Origin: JAIBAJ01 sp965284645
GTDB taxonomy: Bacteria; Bacteroidota; Bacteroidia; JAIBAJ01
Direction: 5' to 3'
Assembly (NCBI GenBank): GCA_965284645.1
Contig: OZ260106.1
Location: 2,418,001-2,482,000 of the forward strand
DNA length: 64,000 nt
Each line of letters starts with the position of its first letter. The first letter of the stretch is position 1. Made by a program: the position numbers and the translations under genes. The notes below the pieces were generated by a model. It worked only from the letters and a program-made list of their open reading frames with translations. It had not been told where the DNA came from and did not search any database. Below are positions 8,461-16,563 of the stretch, piece by piece.

Positions 8461-8648
8461 CCCAGGTTCAGTACAATGCTATGCGGAGATGTCGGGCAAG
8501 GATAGAGCGTGATACCCCGCAGGCATGCTCCCCCCGAACACTTTCGGTGGGGGAGCATGCTGAGGAGTATTAGCGAAAGCCTGACCCAGCCGCCCTTGCC
8601 AAAAGTTTAAATAAAGGTAGAATGGTTTTGGCGGTTAGGGGCCCGCCA
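8461..8648 (-). repeat. Family G structured element, copy G1
   Basis: Read on the minus strand it starts GGCGGGCCCC. Its outer stem is CCTAACCGCC with GGCGGCTGG(G), 9 of 10 positions pairing if G-T is allowed. It has an inner 12-bp hairpin, GCATGCTCCCCC with GGGGGAGCATGC (8523-8560). The blocks GGTCAGGCT and CTATCCTTGCCCG are shared with the other copies. Confidence 0.85.
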
Positions 8649-9026
8649 AGAAATTAATAACAGAAATGGATTTTTATTCTAATTCGGCGTTGTTTAATCT
8701 TGAAGACAAACGTTTCCCGTGGCGAATGATAGTGCAATTAGCCCAAAATCTTCTATAGTTTTCAGGAAGGAAGATCAAAGTCTTGATTTATTGGCAAAGT
8801 ATATATAAAATTGAAGGTCAAATGGTTGGAAATTAATGACTTAGATTTAGGTTGCTGGGAATCAGATAAGATGTGTTTGTGGAATTTAGAATGTGTAAAT
8901 CAATTTTGATGACCAATCTTTAATTTAACGTTTACCCGAAATGCTTTCGAAGGGCAAAACTTGCGAGCGAAAATAATTTGGACTTAATTTACTCTTTTAG
9001 ATGCAATAGATTAAAATAATTAAATT

Positions 9027-9110
9027 GAATGGACATTATTTTTAGTCCAATTTATTGTTGCTTGAAGGAGAGGAATTGGATTATTGTTCTGTAAATTAGG
9101 CATTTACCAA
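9027..9110 (-). repeat. Small third repeat family, partial copy
   Basis: It is similar in inverted orientation to the insert at 58008-58144. Shared blocks include TAGTCCAATTT, an AATTGGA block, and a 19-base stretch ending ATTAGGCATTTAC that differs at one position. The outer ends of the insert are not found here. Confidence 0.65.
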
Positions 9111-9176
9111 TAAAATTCTCCAGAGAGCCTTTGAACTATTTCTTGAAGAACATTGGTATTTCAATTCTAAATTTCT

Positions 9177-9998
9177 CTAGTTCATTTTTGAACTCAAAGG
9201 ATTTCTTAGACCACTCCAACTTTTTATTCTTCCTTTCACCTTTCCTACTACTACGGGCGATTCCACCAATAGCGGTACTTTGTTGGCATCATCAGTCATC
9301 CATACTTTCATACGTTGACCTTCTGAAAAAATGGTGCCTGCAACCAGGCGAGGGCTGAACATGATGCATCTGAATTTTCCTTGATCGGTTTTTAGGATGG
9401 TTTTGCCCAAGTATTTTACAGAAAGATTATACGCTTTGTCATCTAAAAATAGTGAAATAGGAATGGAATCATTTACCTTCATGCCCGCAAAATCAACATT
9501 TCTAGAGGCGTAAATCATGCTCAAAACATCAAAAGTACAGTCTAATATCTGGGCACTGTCTGTTTTAGATTTGTCATTATTTAGCTTTCGATACGATTTT
9601 ACCCAACCAGATCTGTAATTAAAATAATTGTCGTTGTAATTTTTAAATCCTCCATCGTCGGTGTCTCTTACATACCGAAAGGGTTTAAGGGTTGCTGTGT
9701 CTACCCAGGCTTCAAACCGGTCTCTTACTTTAAAGAAGTTATCGTAGGAGGGGTAGGTTTTTCCGGTGCCTTTAAAATGGTAACAAGGTTTCGAGCCATA
9801 TTTTTCAAGGGTGGTTTCAAACTCAACCTCTCCGGCATCAACCCAAACGGGGCCAAGTTGATAATAGGCCACATACGTTGCTTTTTCGCCTGCATGAAAA
9901 GCGGTATTTTTTACCTGACATCCGGAAATAGTTGGGGCAAAGGATTGCAGACAAATGCAAACACACAATAGAGAAAAGAAAGCAATGAATTTTTTCAT
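9177..9998 (-). CDS. DUF3108 domain-containing secreted protein
   Basis: The 273-aa product has a clear N-terminal signal peptide (MKKFIAFFSLLCVCICLQSFA) and then a DUF3108 domain over most of its length. Such proteins are predicted to have a lipid-binding-like beta structure in the periplasm or outer envelope, but no role is settled. Recognisable parts are the FHAGEKATYVAYYQLGPVWVDAGE start and the DRFEAWVDTATLKPFRYVRD segment. It lies 61 bp after rimM on the same strand and may be read from the rpsP promoter. Its 3' end faces the repeat-rich gap. Confidence 0.85.
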   Translation of the reverse strand: MKKFIAFFSLLCVCICLQSFAPTISGCQVKNTAFHAGEKATYVAYYQLGPVWVDAGEVEFETTLEKYGSKPCYHFKGTGKTYPSYDNFFKVRDRFEAWVDTATLKPFRYVRDTDDGGFKNYNDNYFNYRSGWVKSYRKLNNDKSKTDSAQILDCTFDVLSMIYASRNVDFAGMKVNDSIPISLFLDDKAYNLSVKYLGKTILKTDQGKFRCIMFSPRLVAGTIFSEGQRMKVWMTDDANKVPLLVESPVVVGKVKGRIKSWSGLRNPLSSKMN

Positions 9999-10059
9999 AG
10001 CAAGCAGCCTAGGCTAAAATCATGCCGAAAGTAGAAAAAGCTTTGGAATGTGAAAGTGA

Positions 10060-10584
10060 CTAAAGGTCTAATAAACCTGGAGGCAAATGGCAGAAAAGCG
10101 TTTTTTTCTTTTCATCAACTTTCAGTATAAAGGCTTCTACGGCTGGAATCAATACCTCGCCCTTATCGGGTGTTTCCACCACCAATAGATCTTGGATGCC
10201 TTCTTCAACGGCAATGATTTTTCCAATTTTGCCTAAGACTTTGTCATCTACCATGAATCCAACCAAATAGTCTTCCAAACTTGTCTCGTGTTCTACAGTT
10301 TTGATCAAGTTCTTGGGTAAAAGGACAGAACGGTTTACCAGTTTCTGTGCTTCTTCAGGGTTTGAGAGTCCTTTGAAGTGAAGAGTGAATAAGGTTTCGG
10401 AATTTTGCTGGATTTTGGAAATGAAAAATGGAACTGGAGCAGGTGGAAAATCCACAAACAACAGTTCCATTTTCTTTGATTTGGGGAGGAAATCCCCAGA
10501 AAGTTCAACCTTTACCTCGCCTTTGTAACCATGGGTAGAAATAACTTTACCTAGGCTGACAAAAGGTTGGTTGTAGGCAAGCAT
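10060..10584 (-). CDS. rimM: Ribosome maturation factor RimM
   Basis: RimM helps assemble the head of the 30S subunit and binds S19. The 174-aa product has the N-terminal beta-barrel (VSLGKVISTHGYKGEVKVEL) and a C-terminal PRC-barrel-like domain (LEDYLVGFMVD, VLIPAVEAFILKVD). The start is fixed by a one-base stop/start overlap (TAATG) with rpsP upstream, so the two are translationally coupled. The length is normal. Confidence 0.96.
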   Translation of the reverse strand: MLAYNQPFVSLGKVISTHGYKGEVKVELSGDFLPKSKKMELLFVDFPPAPVPFFISKIQQNSETLFTLHFKGLSNPEEAQKLVNRSVLLPKNLIKTVEHETSLEDYLVGFMVDDKVLGKIGKIIAVEEGIQDLLVVETPDKGEVLIPAVEAFILKVDEKKKTLFCHLPPGLLDL

Positions 10585-11132
10585 TATTCAGCTGCTGGAG
10601 CTTCTCCTTCAGCGGCCACTTCTGGAGCGGCTTCTGCTGCTGGAGCTTCTTCGGCTGGAGTCTCTTCAACTGGAGGAGCAAGTTTAGCGGCAATTGCTGC
10701 TGCTTTTTTCTCTTTTGCTTCAGCTTCTTTAGCCAAACGAGCCTCAAGTGATTTTGATTTTTCTGATGCCAAACGATCAACCTTTCCAGAAATTTTACCT
10801 TCTTTTTGGTCTAACCAAGTTTGAAATTTTGCCTCAGCTTGTTCTGCTGTTAAAGCACCTTTAGCCACACCAGCATTTAAGTGGCGTTTGTAAAGAACAC
10901 CTTTGTAAGATAGAATAGCACGTGAAGTGTCAGTTGGCTGAGCACCATTTTCTAACCATGCTACTGCTTTCTCAAAATTTAGGTCAATTGTCGCTGGGTT
11001 TGTGTTTGGGTTGTAAGAACCAAGTTTCTCAATAAACCTTCCATCACGCGGTGCACGACCGTCCGCTACAACGATATGAAAGAATGGTGCATCTTTCTTA
11101 CCTTGTCTTTGCAATCTGATTTTAACTGCCAT
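10584..11132 (-). CDS. rpsP: 30S ribosomal protein S16 with long Ala/Glu-rich tail
   Basis: The first ~80 residues are a normal S16 (MAVKIRLQRQGKKDAPFF, VADGRAPRDGRFIEKLGSYNP). After them comes about 100 residues of Lys/Ala/Glu-rich, probably unstructured tail ending in repeated PAAEA-like motifs. Long S16 tails are usual in Bacteroidota, so this is not an abnormal fusion. It is first of the rpsP-rimM unit, with a TACTTTTGC promoter motif 21 bp upstream. Many of the spurious frames at 10.55-10.8 kb are caused by this low-complexity tail. Confidence 0.97.
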   Translation of the reverse strand: MAVKIRLQRQGKKDAPFFHIVVADGRAPRDGRFIEKLGSYNPNTNPATIDLNFEKAVAWLENGAQPTDTSRAILSYKGVLYKRHLNAGVAKGALTAEQAEAKFQTWLDQKEGKISGKVDRLASEKSKSLEARLAKEAEAKEKKAAAIAAKLAPPVEETPAEEAPAAEAAPEVAAEGEAPAAE

Positions 11133-11152
11133 TGTTATTTAAAATTAGGGGT

Positions 11153-11161
11153 GCAAAAGTA
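11153..11161 (-). promoter_or_regulatory. rpsP -7 promoter motif (TACTTTTGC)
   Basis: A perfect minus-strand TAnnTTTGC, 20 bases before the rpsP ATG. Confidence 0.6.
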
Positions 11162-11208
11162 ATTCTTTTTTCTAATCTTCCAACAGTTTTTTTTATTCCT
11201 CCAAAACC

Positions 11209-12056
11209 TTAAGAACCAATGAAGTCGGAGAGCTTACCTGCCTCTTTTAATCGAACGCCTTTTTCGGTGCGTTCCACTGTGCAAGCTTCATACAATGGAT
11301 CGTGTTCTAAAAGAGAATATAGTTGGAATCGGCTGCTTCGTTGAGAAATTTTTCTTTTTCCTCCATGGTAATCAAGGGCCTGGTATCGTATCCCATAACG
11401 TACGGCAATGGAATATGTCCCACCGAAGGAAGTAGATCGGAAACAAAGCAAACTACCTTCTTTTTAACTTTAATCATTGGTACCATCAACGCATCGGTGT
11501 GGCCACGCATGTATCGTATAAATATTTTGCTGGTAAACCGGCCTTCTCCTTTTACATATTTCAAATGACCACTGTTCGAAATGGGAATAATGTTTTCAGT
11601 TAAAAAGGAGGCTTTCTCCCGCTTATTGGGTTGGGTAGCCCAGCGCCAATGTTCTTTATTGCTCCAATAGGTGGCGTTGGGAAAAACAAGTTCGTAACCT
11701 GTTTTGTCTTTATTGTATTTAATTCCTCCTCCGCAATGGTCGAAATGTAGGTGGGATAAAAACATATCGGTAATGTCGGGATAGTCTAAGCCCAGCTTGT
11801 GCAGTGATTTTTCAAGATTATCCTCCCCGTGAAGGTAATAATGGGAAAAGAATTTAGCATCTTGCTTATCGCCTATCCCATTGTCGATTAACATAAATCG
11901 ATTGTCGAACTCCAACAACAAGCAGCGCATAGCCCAAGTACACATGTTATTGGTATCGGCAGGATTGGTTTTTTGCCAAATGGATTTTGGAACAACACCA
12001 AACATAGCACCTCCGTCTAATTTAAAAAATCCAGTTTCAATTACATGCAGTTTCAT
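11209..12056 (-). pseudogene. MBL-fold metallo-hydrolase with a frameshift
   Basis: The frame from 12056 encodes a metallo-beta-lactamase-fold hydrolase with the zinc motif HLHFDH (H102, H104, D106, H107) and later GHTDALM and SDLLPS motifs. It stops early at 11307 after SNYILF. The family's expected C-terminus (EHDP...CTVERTEKGVRL) continues in another frame down to 11209. The break lies at a T4 run (11309-11312): one extra T would restore YILFLEHDP and a protein of about 282 residues. It may be a true null allele, a slippage site or a sequence error. Substrate unknown; possibly a lactonase- or glyoxalase-like enzyme. Confidence 0.8.
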
Positions 12057-12097
12057 CCGTTCAATTTCTAATAGTCTAACTCATTCATTTAACGGCC

Positions 12098-12106
12098 GCA
12101 AAAATA
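12098..12106 (-). promoter_or_regulatory. -7 promoter motif (TATTTTTGC) of the MBL-fold gene
   Basis: A perfect minus-strand TAnnTTTGC, about 41 bases before the ATG at 12056. Its presence argues that the frameshifted gene was recently functional. Confidence 0.5.
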
Positions 12107-12225
12107 GAGGAAAGCAGTTTATTAAAGCAAGCCTTTTCTAAACAAAAAATGGGTCGTTTTCTTAAAAGTCAAAGCCATTGCCCTGCGATTCAAATGGCTG
12201 ATTTACCGGCTTGCTTTCTGGGCTA

Positions 12226-12410
12226 TTTAAACCCAAATTCAGCATTAGAAATCTATTACAGCTTCCAACTGCTTCAAATACAAGGATTTCAGAACAATTT
12301 TTGACTTCAAAATAGTTTACTATTCCTTCACCCAAAAATTAACCTGAAACCCTCGTCTTTATTGCATTTGAAAGCTTCATTACGATTTCTAATGCGTAAT
12401 CTGGGTTAAA
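12226..12410. repeat. Family A variant with two right-type ends, copy A2
   Basis: The left end TTTAAACCCAAATTCAGCATTAG is the reverse complement of the family A right end, and the right end AATGCGTAATCTGGGTTAAA is the same end in direct orientation. The two ends therefore face each other as a long inverted repeat, and the usual left half is missing. The 185-bp unit fills most of the gap before the gene at 12432. Confidence 0.6.
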
Positions 12411-12418
12411 TTAGAACC

Positions 12419-12427
12419 TACCTTTGC
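12419..12427 (+). promoter_or_regulatory. -7 promoter motif (TACCTTTGC) four bases before an ATG
   Basis: A perfect TAnnTTTGC ends at 12427, and the ATG is at 12432. Because the signal peptide needs this ATG, the transcript is likely leaderless. The motif starts only nine bases after the end of family A copy A2. Confidence 0.55.
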
Positions 12428-12431
12428 CCCA

Positions 12432-13157
12432 ATGCACTACCATTTTCTTTTTGTTTTCATTTTGTTTCCTTTAATTGGAACTGCGCAAGGTGTAAGAATT
12501 GATACACTCAAGGTAAAATTGGCGACCTCGCTGGCCGATAACTCGGAAGCTGAATTGCATTTTCCTCGATTTATTGCAGCTTCCAAAACCAAAAGCAAAC
12601 AATTAAACCAGGCTTTGAAGGATCGATTCACCAACCATGAATATGTGGGAAGATCGGTAGATACAAGTATCCGTTATTGGGGCCAGACCGTCTCCAGTCT
12701 TGATTTTGAGGTTTTATACAATGAAAAGGATATGGTTTCAATCGCCTTTGAAGGTGAAAGTTGTGGAGCCTTTTGTGAACCCTTCTCAAATTATCTCACA
12801 CTCAAGCTGTCGTCCCTTCAGTTTTTAAACTTGCACGACCTAGTCGATACCTTGGGGGATTTCAGAAAGCTTGCCTATCAAAAAATGGATTCCTTGTTTG
12901 TTTTGGAACAAGAAAAATTACAAACTTGGCTACAAACCGATTCAGGTAAAGTGGATTCAACCTATTATAACTGGGCCAAAGAAGCACTGCAAGATTGCCA
13001 AGCAGATTTTAAATTGAATGAGTTTTCTGTTATAAAGGAGGGATTGTTGGTGCGACAAAATTGTCATTACCCGCATGTTATTTACGATAGGGCTCCGAAA
13101 TTGGAAGTGAAATTTGAGTGGGCCGAACTTCGCAAGTATTTGAAAATTAAGGAATAA
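12432..13157 (+). CDS. Secreted protein, probably DUF3298/RsiV-like
   Basis: This 241-aa protein starts with a signal peptide (MHYHFLFVFILFPLIGTAQG). The rest follows the pattern of the DUF4163/DUF3298 fold seen in RsiV and PdaC: FPRFIAASKTKSKQLNQAL helix, a SLDFEVLYNEKDMVSIAFEGESCGAFCEP strand pair, then YLTLKLSSLQFLNLHDLVD. The two Cys in ESCGAFCEP could form a disulphide. This is a pattern-level call. It is probably periplasmic; no partner or substrate can be named. It is preceded by a promoter motif almost touching the ATG. Confidence 0.6.
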   Translation: MHYHFLFVFILFPLIGTAQGVRIDTLKVKLATSLADNSEAELHFPRFIAASKTKSKQLNQALKDRFTNHEYVGRSVDTSIRYWGQTVSSLDFEVLYNEKDMVSIAFEGESCGAFCEPFSNYLTLKLSSLQFLNLHDLVDTLGDFRKLAYQKMDSLFVLEQEKLQTWLQTDSGKVDSTYYNWAKEALQDCQADFKLNEFSVIKEGLLVRQNCHYPHVIYDRAPKLEVKFEWAELRKYLKIKE

Positions 13158-13262
13158 TAGAGATGAAAGTTTGTTCAATTCAATGAATATGGAGAACATA
13201 ACAATCTTTGCTCCCATTCCTTTCTATTGCCTTGATTAAAATGGCTAAACTTGTGCCCTTCC

Positions 13263-14015
13263 ATGGTAAAGCTATCGGCCGTCATAATTACGTATAACGA
13301 AGAAAGAAATATTTCTCGTTGCTTGGAGTCATTGGTGGGAGTGGTCGACGAAATAATCGTGGTGGATTCTTTCTCCTCCGATAAAACCAAGGACATCGCC
13401 TTAAACCTTGGTGCCCGCGTTGTTGATCATGCCTTCGAAGGACATATCGAACAAAAAAACTGGGCCATCACACAAGCCTCTTTTCCCCATGTTTTGTCCT
13501 TGGATGCTGATGAAGCCTTATCATCCGAATTGCAGCAATCAATACTTCAAGTTAAAGGAAACTGGACCTGCGATGCCTATGCCATGAATCGTCTCACGAA
13601 TTATTGTGGACACTGGATTCGGCATGGAGGCTGGTATCCCGATACGAAAGCACGCTTGTGGGATAGCCGCAAAGGAAAGTGGGGCGGCGATAATCCACAC
13701 GATAAGTTCGAACTTTTTACCCCCTCAGCAACCCTTGGTTTTTTGAAAGGCGATATCCTGCATTACAGCTATTACACCCGTCAGGAACACTACGAAAGGA
13801 CTACCAAATATGGTGAAATCGGTGCTAAAGCTCTTTTGAAAAGAAAGGCAAATGGCTTGTTTTTGAAGCAGTTCACCAATCCTCCACTTAAATTTTTCAA
13901 ATCGTATATTAGTAAATTGGGTTTTTTGGACGGGTCCGACGGATGGTTCATTGCCCAACAAGCCTTCCGTGAAACCTGGCTGAAATACCATTTGGCCTGG
14001 CAGAAAAAAGAATAA
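13263..14015 (+). CDS. Family 2 glycosyltransferase, WaaE/KdtX-like
   Basis: The 250-aa product starts with the GT2 core LSAVIITYNEERNISRCLESL and has a DADE metal-binding motif in VLSLDADEALSSE. The middle region (GGWYPDTKARLWDSRKGKWGG and HYSYYTRQEHYERTTKYGEIGAKAL) is typical of the WaaE-type group that adds sugars to lipopolysaccharide core. The ATG at 13263 was chosen over an upstream TTG at 13251. No other LPS gene is adjacent. It is followed after 3 bp by the AhpD-like gene, so they are probably co-transcribed. Confidence 0.88.
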   Translation: MVKLSAVIITYNEERNISRCLESLVGVVDEIIVVDSFSSDKTKDIALNLGARVVDHAFEGHIEQKNWAITQASFPHVLSLDADEALSSELQQSILQVKGNWTCDAYAMNRLTNYCGHWIRHGGWYPDTKARLWDSRKGKWGGDNPHDKFELFTPSATLGFLKGDILHYSYYTRQEHYERTTKYGEIGAKALLKRKANGLFLKQFTNPPLKFFKSYISKLGFLDGSDGWFIAQQAFRETWLKYHLAWQKKE

Positions 14016-14018
14016 AAC

Positions 14019-14546
14019 ATGGCACGAATTGAACCTATCTCTTCCGAAGCATCTTCGCCCGAATTGCTGCAAGCTTTCCAAAAGCATGTAACAGACTACA
14101 ATGCTCGCATTACCAATATGAAAGCCACATTGGGCCATTCCCTCTTGGCCTTTGAAGCGTACATGCAATGGTATCCGCTGTATGTTGAGGTGGAACAAAT
14201 CGTTGGCAAACGCCCCGCTTATCTCTTTGCTCATGCCATCTCCACCGGATCCGATTGTCCCCTTTGTTCAACCTTTTTCCGCCGTATAATTATTGAAGCA
14301 GGGGAGAGGCCCGAAAACCTTGTTCTATCTGCTGAAGAGCAAGAATTACTGGAATTCGGTTCTACCATAGCCCAAAACAAAGGCGTTGTTTCAGATACCT
14401 TGTTTAATCGCGCCGCCCAGCGTTATTCTACTAAGGAATTGGTGGTGCTCATTGCTTTTGCCGGACAAATGATTGCCACCAATATTTTCAACAATGTAAT
14501 CGAAACCGATATCGATACCTATTTAACACCTTACATCAAACCATGA
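14019..14546 (+). CDS. AhpD-like carboxymuconolactone decarboxylase family protein
   Basis: This 175-aa, all-alpha protein carries the CxxC pair of AhpD-like proteins (C80-P-L-C83) in the SGSDCPLCSTFFRR-like stretch, which in relatives gives alkylhydroperoxidase or disulphide reductase activity. The helix pattern upstream (WYPLYVEVEQIVGKRPAYLFAHAIS) fits the family. Its stop overlaps the next ATG by 4 bp (ATGA), so it is coupled to the SDR gene. A redox partner is likely, but the exact substrate cannot be read. Confidence 0.75.
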   Translation: MARIEPISSEASSPELLQAFQKHVTDYNARITNMKATLGHSLLAFEAYMQWYPLYVEVEQIVGKRPAYLFAHAISTGSDCPLCSTFFRRIIIEAGERPENLVLSAEEQELLEFGSTIAQNKGVVSDTLFNRAAQRYSTKELVVLIAFAGQMIATNIFNNVIETDIDTYLTPYIKP

Positions 14547-15346
14547 GTGATTTAAAAAGCAAAGTGGCCTTTATTACCGGTGCAGCCCACGGTCAAGGCA
14601 GAGCTACGGCTTTGGCATTGGCCAAGGAAGGGGTTCATATTGTAGCCTTTGATGTGGCCAAACAATTGGCTTACCCGTCCTACGGATTTGGAAGTAGTCA
14701 CGAACTCGATACCCTGAAAACTGAGTGCGAAGCTTTAGGTGTAAAATGTTTGGCTTGCATTGGCGATGTTCGTCAGGATGAAGCTATTCAAGCAGCCGTA
14801 AAGCAGGCCATCGAGCATTTTGGCCAAATTGATATTCTGTTCAACAATGCAGGTATTTGTGCCTATGGATTAGCCCATGAATTGAGCGAAGATGAATGGG
14901 ATTCGATGTTGGATATCAATTTGAAAGGAGCTTGGATGGTGGCCCGGCGAATTATTCCCATTATGCGGCAACAGCGTTCTGGGGTAATCCTCAACAATTC
15001 GTCTATTGCGGGTTTGCGGGGCATGAATCGGCTTAGTCATTATACCGCTTCCAAATGGGGACTTACCGGTTTAACCAAGTCTTGGGCTATCGAGTTGGCT
15101 CCGTTTGGTGTGCGGGTCATTTCCATTCATCCTACCGGGGTAAACACGCCTATGAACGATGGTTTGGCCGCCTTGGAAGGAACAACAACCCAAGAAATTG
15201 CCGAGCGCAGTGCCGGAAATCTTTTGCCCGTACCTTGGATCGAACCTGAAGATGTAGCCAACGCCGTCGTTTTTCTTTGCTCCAACAAGGCTAGGTTTGT
15301 TACAGGTTCCGAGTTTGTGCTCGATGCCGGACTTTTAACCCGGTAA
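14543..15346 (+). CDS. SDR family oxidoreductase, mycofactocin-coupled-like subtype
   Basis: The 267-aa product is a classical short-chain dehydrogenase: GAAHGQGR nucleotide-binding loop at 13-20, NNAG at 101-104, and catalytic Ser154, Tyr167 and Lys171. After the second strand it has an insertion (FDVAKQLAYPSYGFGSSHELDTL) like that of the mycofactocin-coupled/carveol dehydrogenase-like SDR group, in which NAD is thought to be bound without free exchange. No mycofactocin genes are in the window. It is coupled to the AhpD-like gene by a 4-bp overlap. Confidence 0.8.
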   Translation: MSDLKSKVAFITGAAHGQGRATALALAKEGVHIVAFDVAKQLAYPSYGFGSSHELDTLKTECEALGVKCLACIGDVRQDEAIQAAVKQAIEHFGQIDILFNNAGICAYGLAHELSEDEWDSMLDINLKGAWMVARRIIPIMRQQRSGVILNNSSIAGLRGMNRLSHYTASKWGLTGLTKSWAIELAPFGVRVISIHPTGVNTPMNDGLAALEGTTTQEIAERSAGNLLPVPWIEPEDVANAVVFLCSNKARFVTGSEFVLDAGLLTR

Positions 15347-15462
15347 TTGCCCAGTTGCAATTCTGTTGGTTAGGCTCCTGCACACGTTCCATTATTCCAC
15401 CGTTTGCCAAGCTCCAATTCTGTTTTCTACCCTACATTCATTTTCTTGTTTAAAAAGCATTT

Positions 15463-15625
15463 GGCGGGCCCCTTTTCGCTAATTACCATTCGCCTTTAAT
15501 TAAGCAGTACTGCCAGCGAAAAGGTCGGGCTATTCACTGCAAGTCCTCGCAGGTGCTGCTGCGCTACGCCCCTGCTCCGGGCTTTCCGTTGCTATCCCTG
15601 CCCGATGCCGAAGTACTGGGCAGTG
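15463..15625 (+). repeat. Family G structured element, copy G2
   Basis: It starts GGCGGGCCCC and has the perfect outer stem CCTTTTCGCT with AGCGAAAAGG, followed by TCGGGCTATTC, AAGTCCTCGC and CTATCCCTGCCCG. Its inner variable part resembles copy G3. It lies between two convergent genes; the rest of 15347-15795 shows no gene. Confidence 0.85.
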
Positions 15626-15795
15626 GCGCTTTATTTTGGCTTTTTGGGGAGGATTGGAGGGTAAGCGATGGAGGAAGGAGGATTTAGTTATTCTAGTTTT
15701 TCGTGAAGAGTTTAAGTGTATAAATGTTGAAACTGGGCTTGAATTATTAAAAATACTATTTGGGATTAAGGGGGGTGAGGATTCATCGTGCCTGT

Positions 15796-16398
15796 TCAAG
15801 GTGTTGCATAAGGCAAACGACCAATGGTTTCAGCTTTAAAATAGGCATCTAATCCCTGACTTAATAAAGTATTGGATAAATCAACAAATCCATCAGGTGA
15901 AATTCTCAATTGGTCAATTTCTACAGTAAAGATACTTCCTATTATCAGGATGGTCCAATTGATTTCCAGAGGAATTAATTGTTCCAATTTCATTCCAATT
16001 TTAACAGGAGCTTCCTTTACAAATGGAGCATAAAATCCAGCTTGGTAAGTTTCTTGGAAACCTGCTTTTTCAAATTCTGAAACATTTCTATCAAATTGGA
16101 TGGAAGTATTATGGGCTTTTTCATAATCCTTGGAATTTACAAAATTTAAAGTATATTCTTTTGTTTCTCTAATATTGGCCAAGGTGTCTCTTTTAACACT
16201 TTCAGGTCTAGAAATTAAGCCAAATAGAGCTGGGTTTGACCCCAAATGAATTAAAGAATTAAAAATCGCTAGGTTACAAAATCCATCTTTTGACTTTGTA
16301 CCTACTAAAGTGGCTTGTCGAAATCCTGCTAATGAATTTACTAAGCAAATTCGGTATTGTTTTTCGAGGATTTCTATTTCTTCTTTATTGATAATCAT
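15796..16398 (-). CDS. Flavin reductase-like (FMN-binding split barrel) protein
   Basis: The 200-aa product fits the flavin reductase-like domain family, which binds FMN and reduces flavin or other acceptors with NAD(P)H. Visible signs are the early GFRQATLVGTKSKDGFCNLAIFNSLIHLGSNPALFG strand block, the RPESVKRDTLANIRETKEYTLNFV block with the conserved arginine and N-I-x-x-T-x-x-Y-x-x-N pattern, and the HNTS motif. It has no signal peptide and stands alone, so its physiological substrate is unknown. Confidence 0.85.
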   Translation of the reverse strand: MIINKEEIEILEKQYRICLVNSLAGFRQATLVGTKSKDGFCNLAIFNSLIHLGSNPALFGLISRPESVKRDTLANIRETKEYTLNFVNSKDYEKAHNTSIQFDRNVSEFEKAGFQETYQAGFYAPFVKEAPVKIGMKLEQLIPLEINWTILIIGSIFTVEIDQLRISPDGFVDLSNTLLSQGLDAYFKAETIGRLPYATP

Positions 16399-16563
16399 AC
16401 ATTTATCTGTTTCATTTTAAGATTCTTTAATTCGTGAAGGCGAATTAGCTTGGTGTAAATAATTATAGATTATTACTTTATTTATTTAAATATTTAAATT
16501 TTTATAAAAATTCAGAATAAGTATTAAAATATTATATTTATTTGGTTTTATTTTTAATAGTTT

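Larger units (their letters stand above)
7622..9176. other. 1.5 kb gene-free, repeat-rich gap
   Basis: No convincing coding frame is present. The gap lies between two convergent genes and holds a full family A copy (7996-8150), eroded A fragments near 7764-7800 and 8335-8402, a family G copy (8461-8648), and a copy of the small third repeat (9027-9110). It looks like a place where mobile or self-copying short elements have piled up without harm. Confidence 0.7.

Noticed and set aside
10547..10824. Open frames within the rpsP 3' half on both strands
   Set aside because: They are shadows of the low-complexity Ala/Glu-rich tail of S16.
15530..15839. Two overlapping open frames in opposite directions
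   Set aside because: They cover family G copy G2 and the 3' end of the flavin reductase gene; neither shows a domain or promoter.
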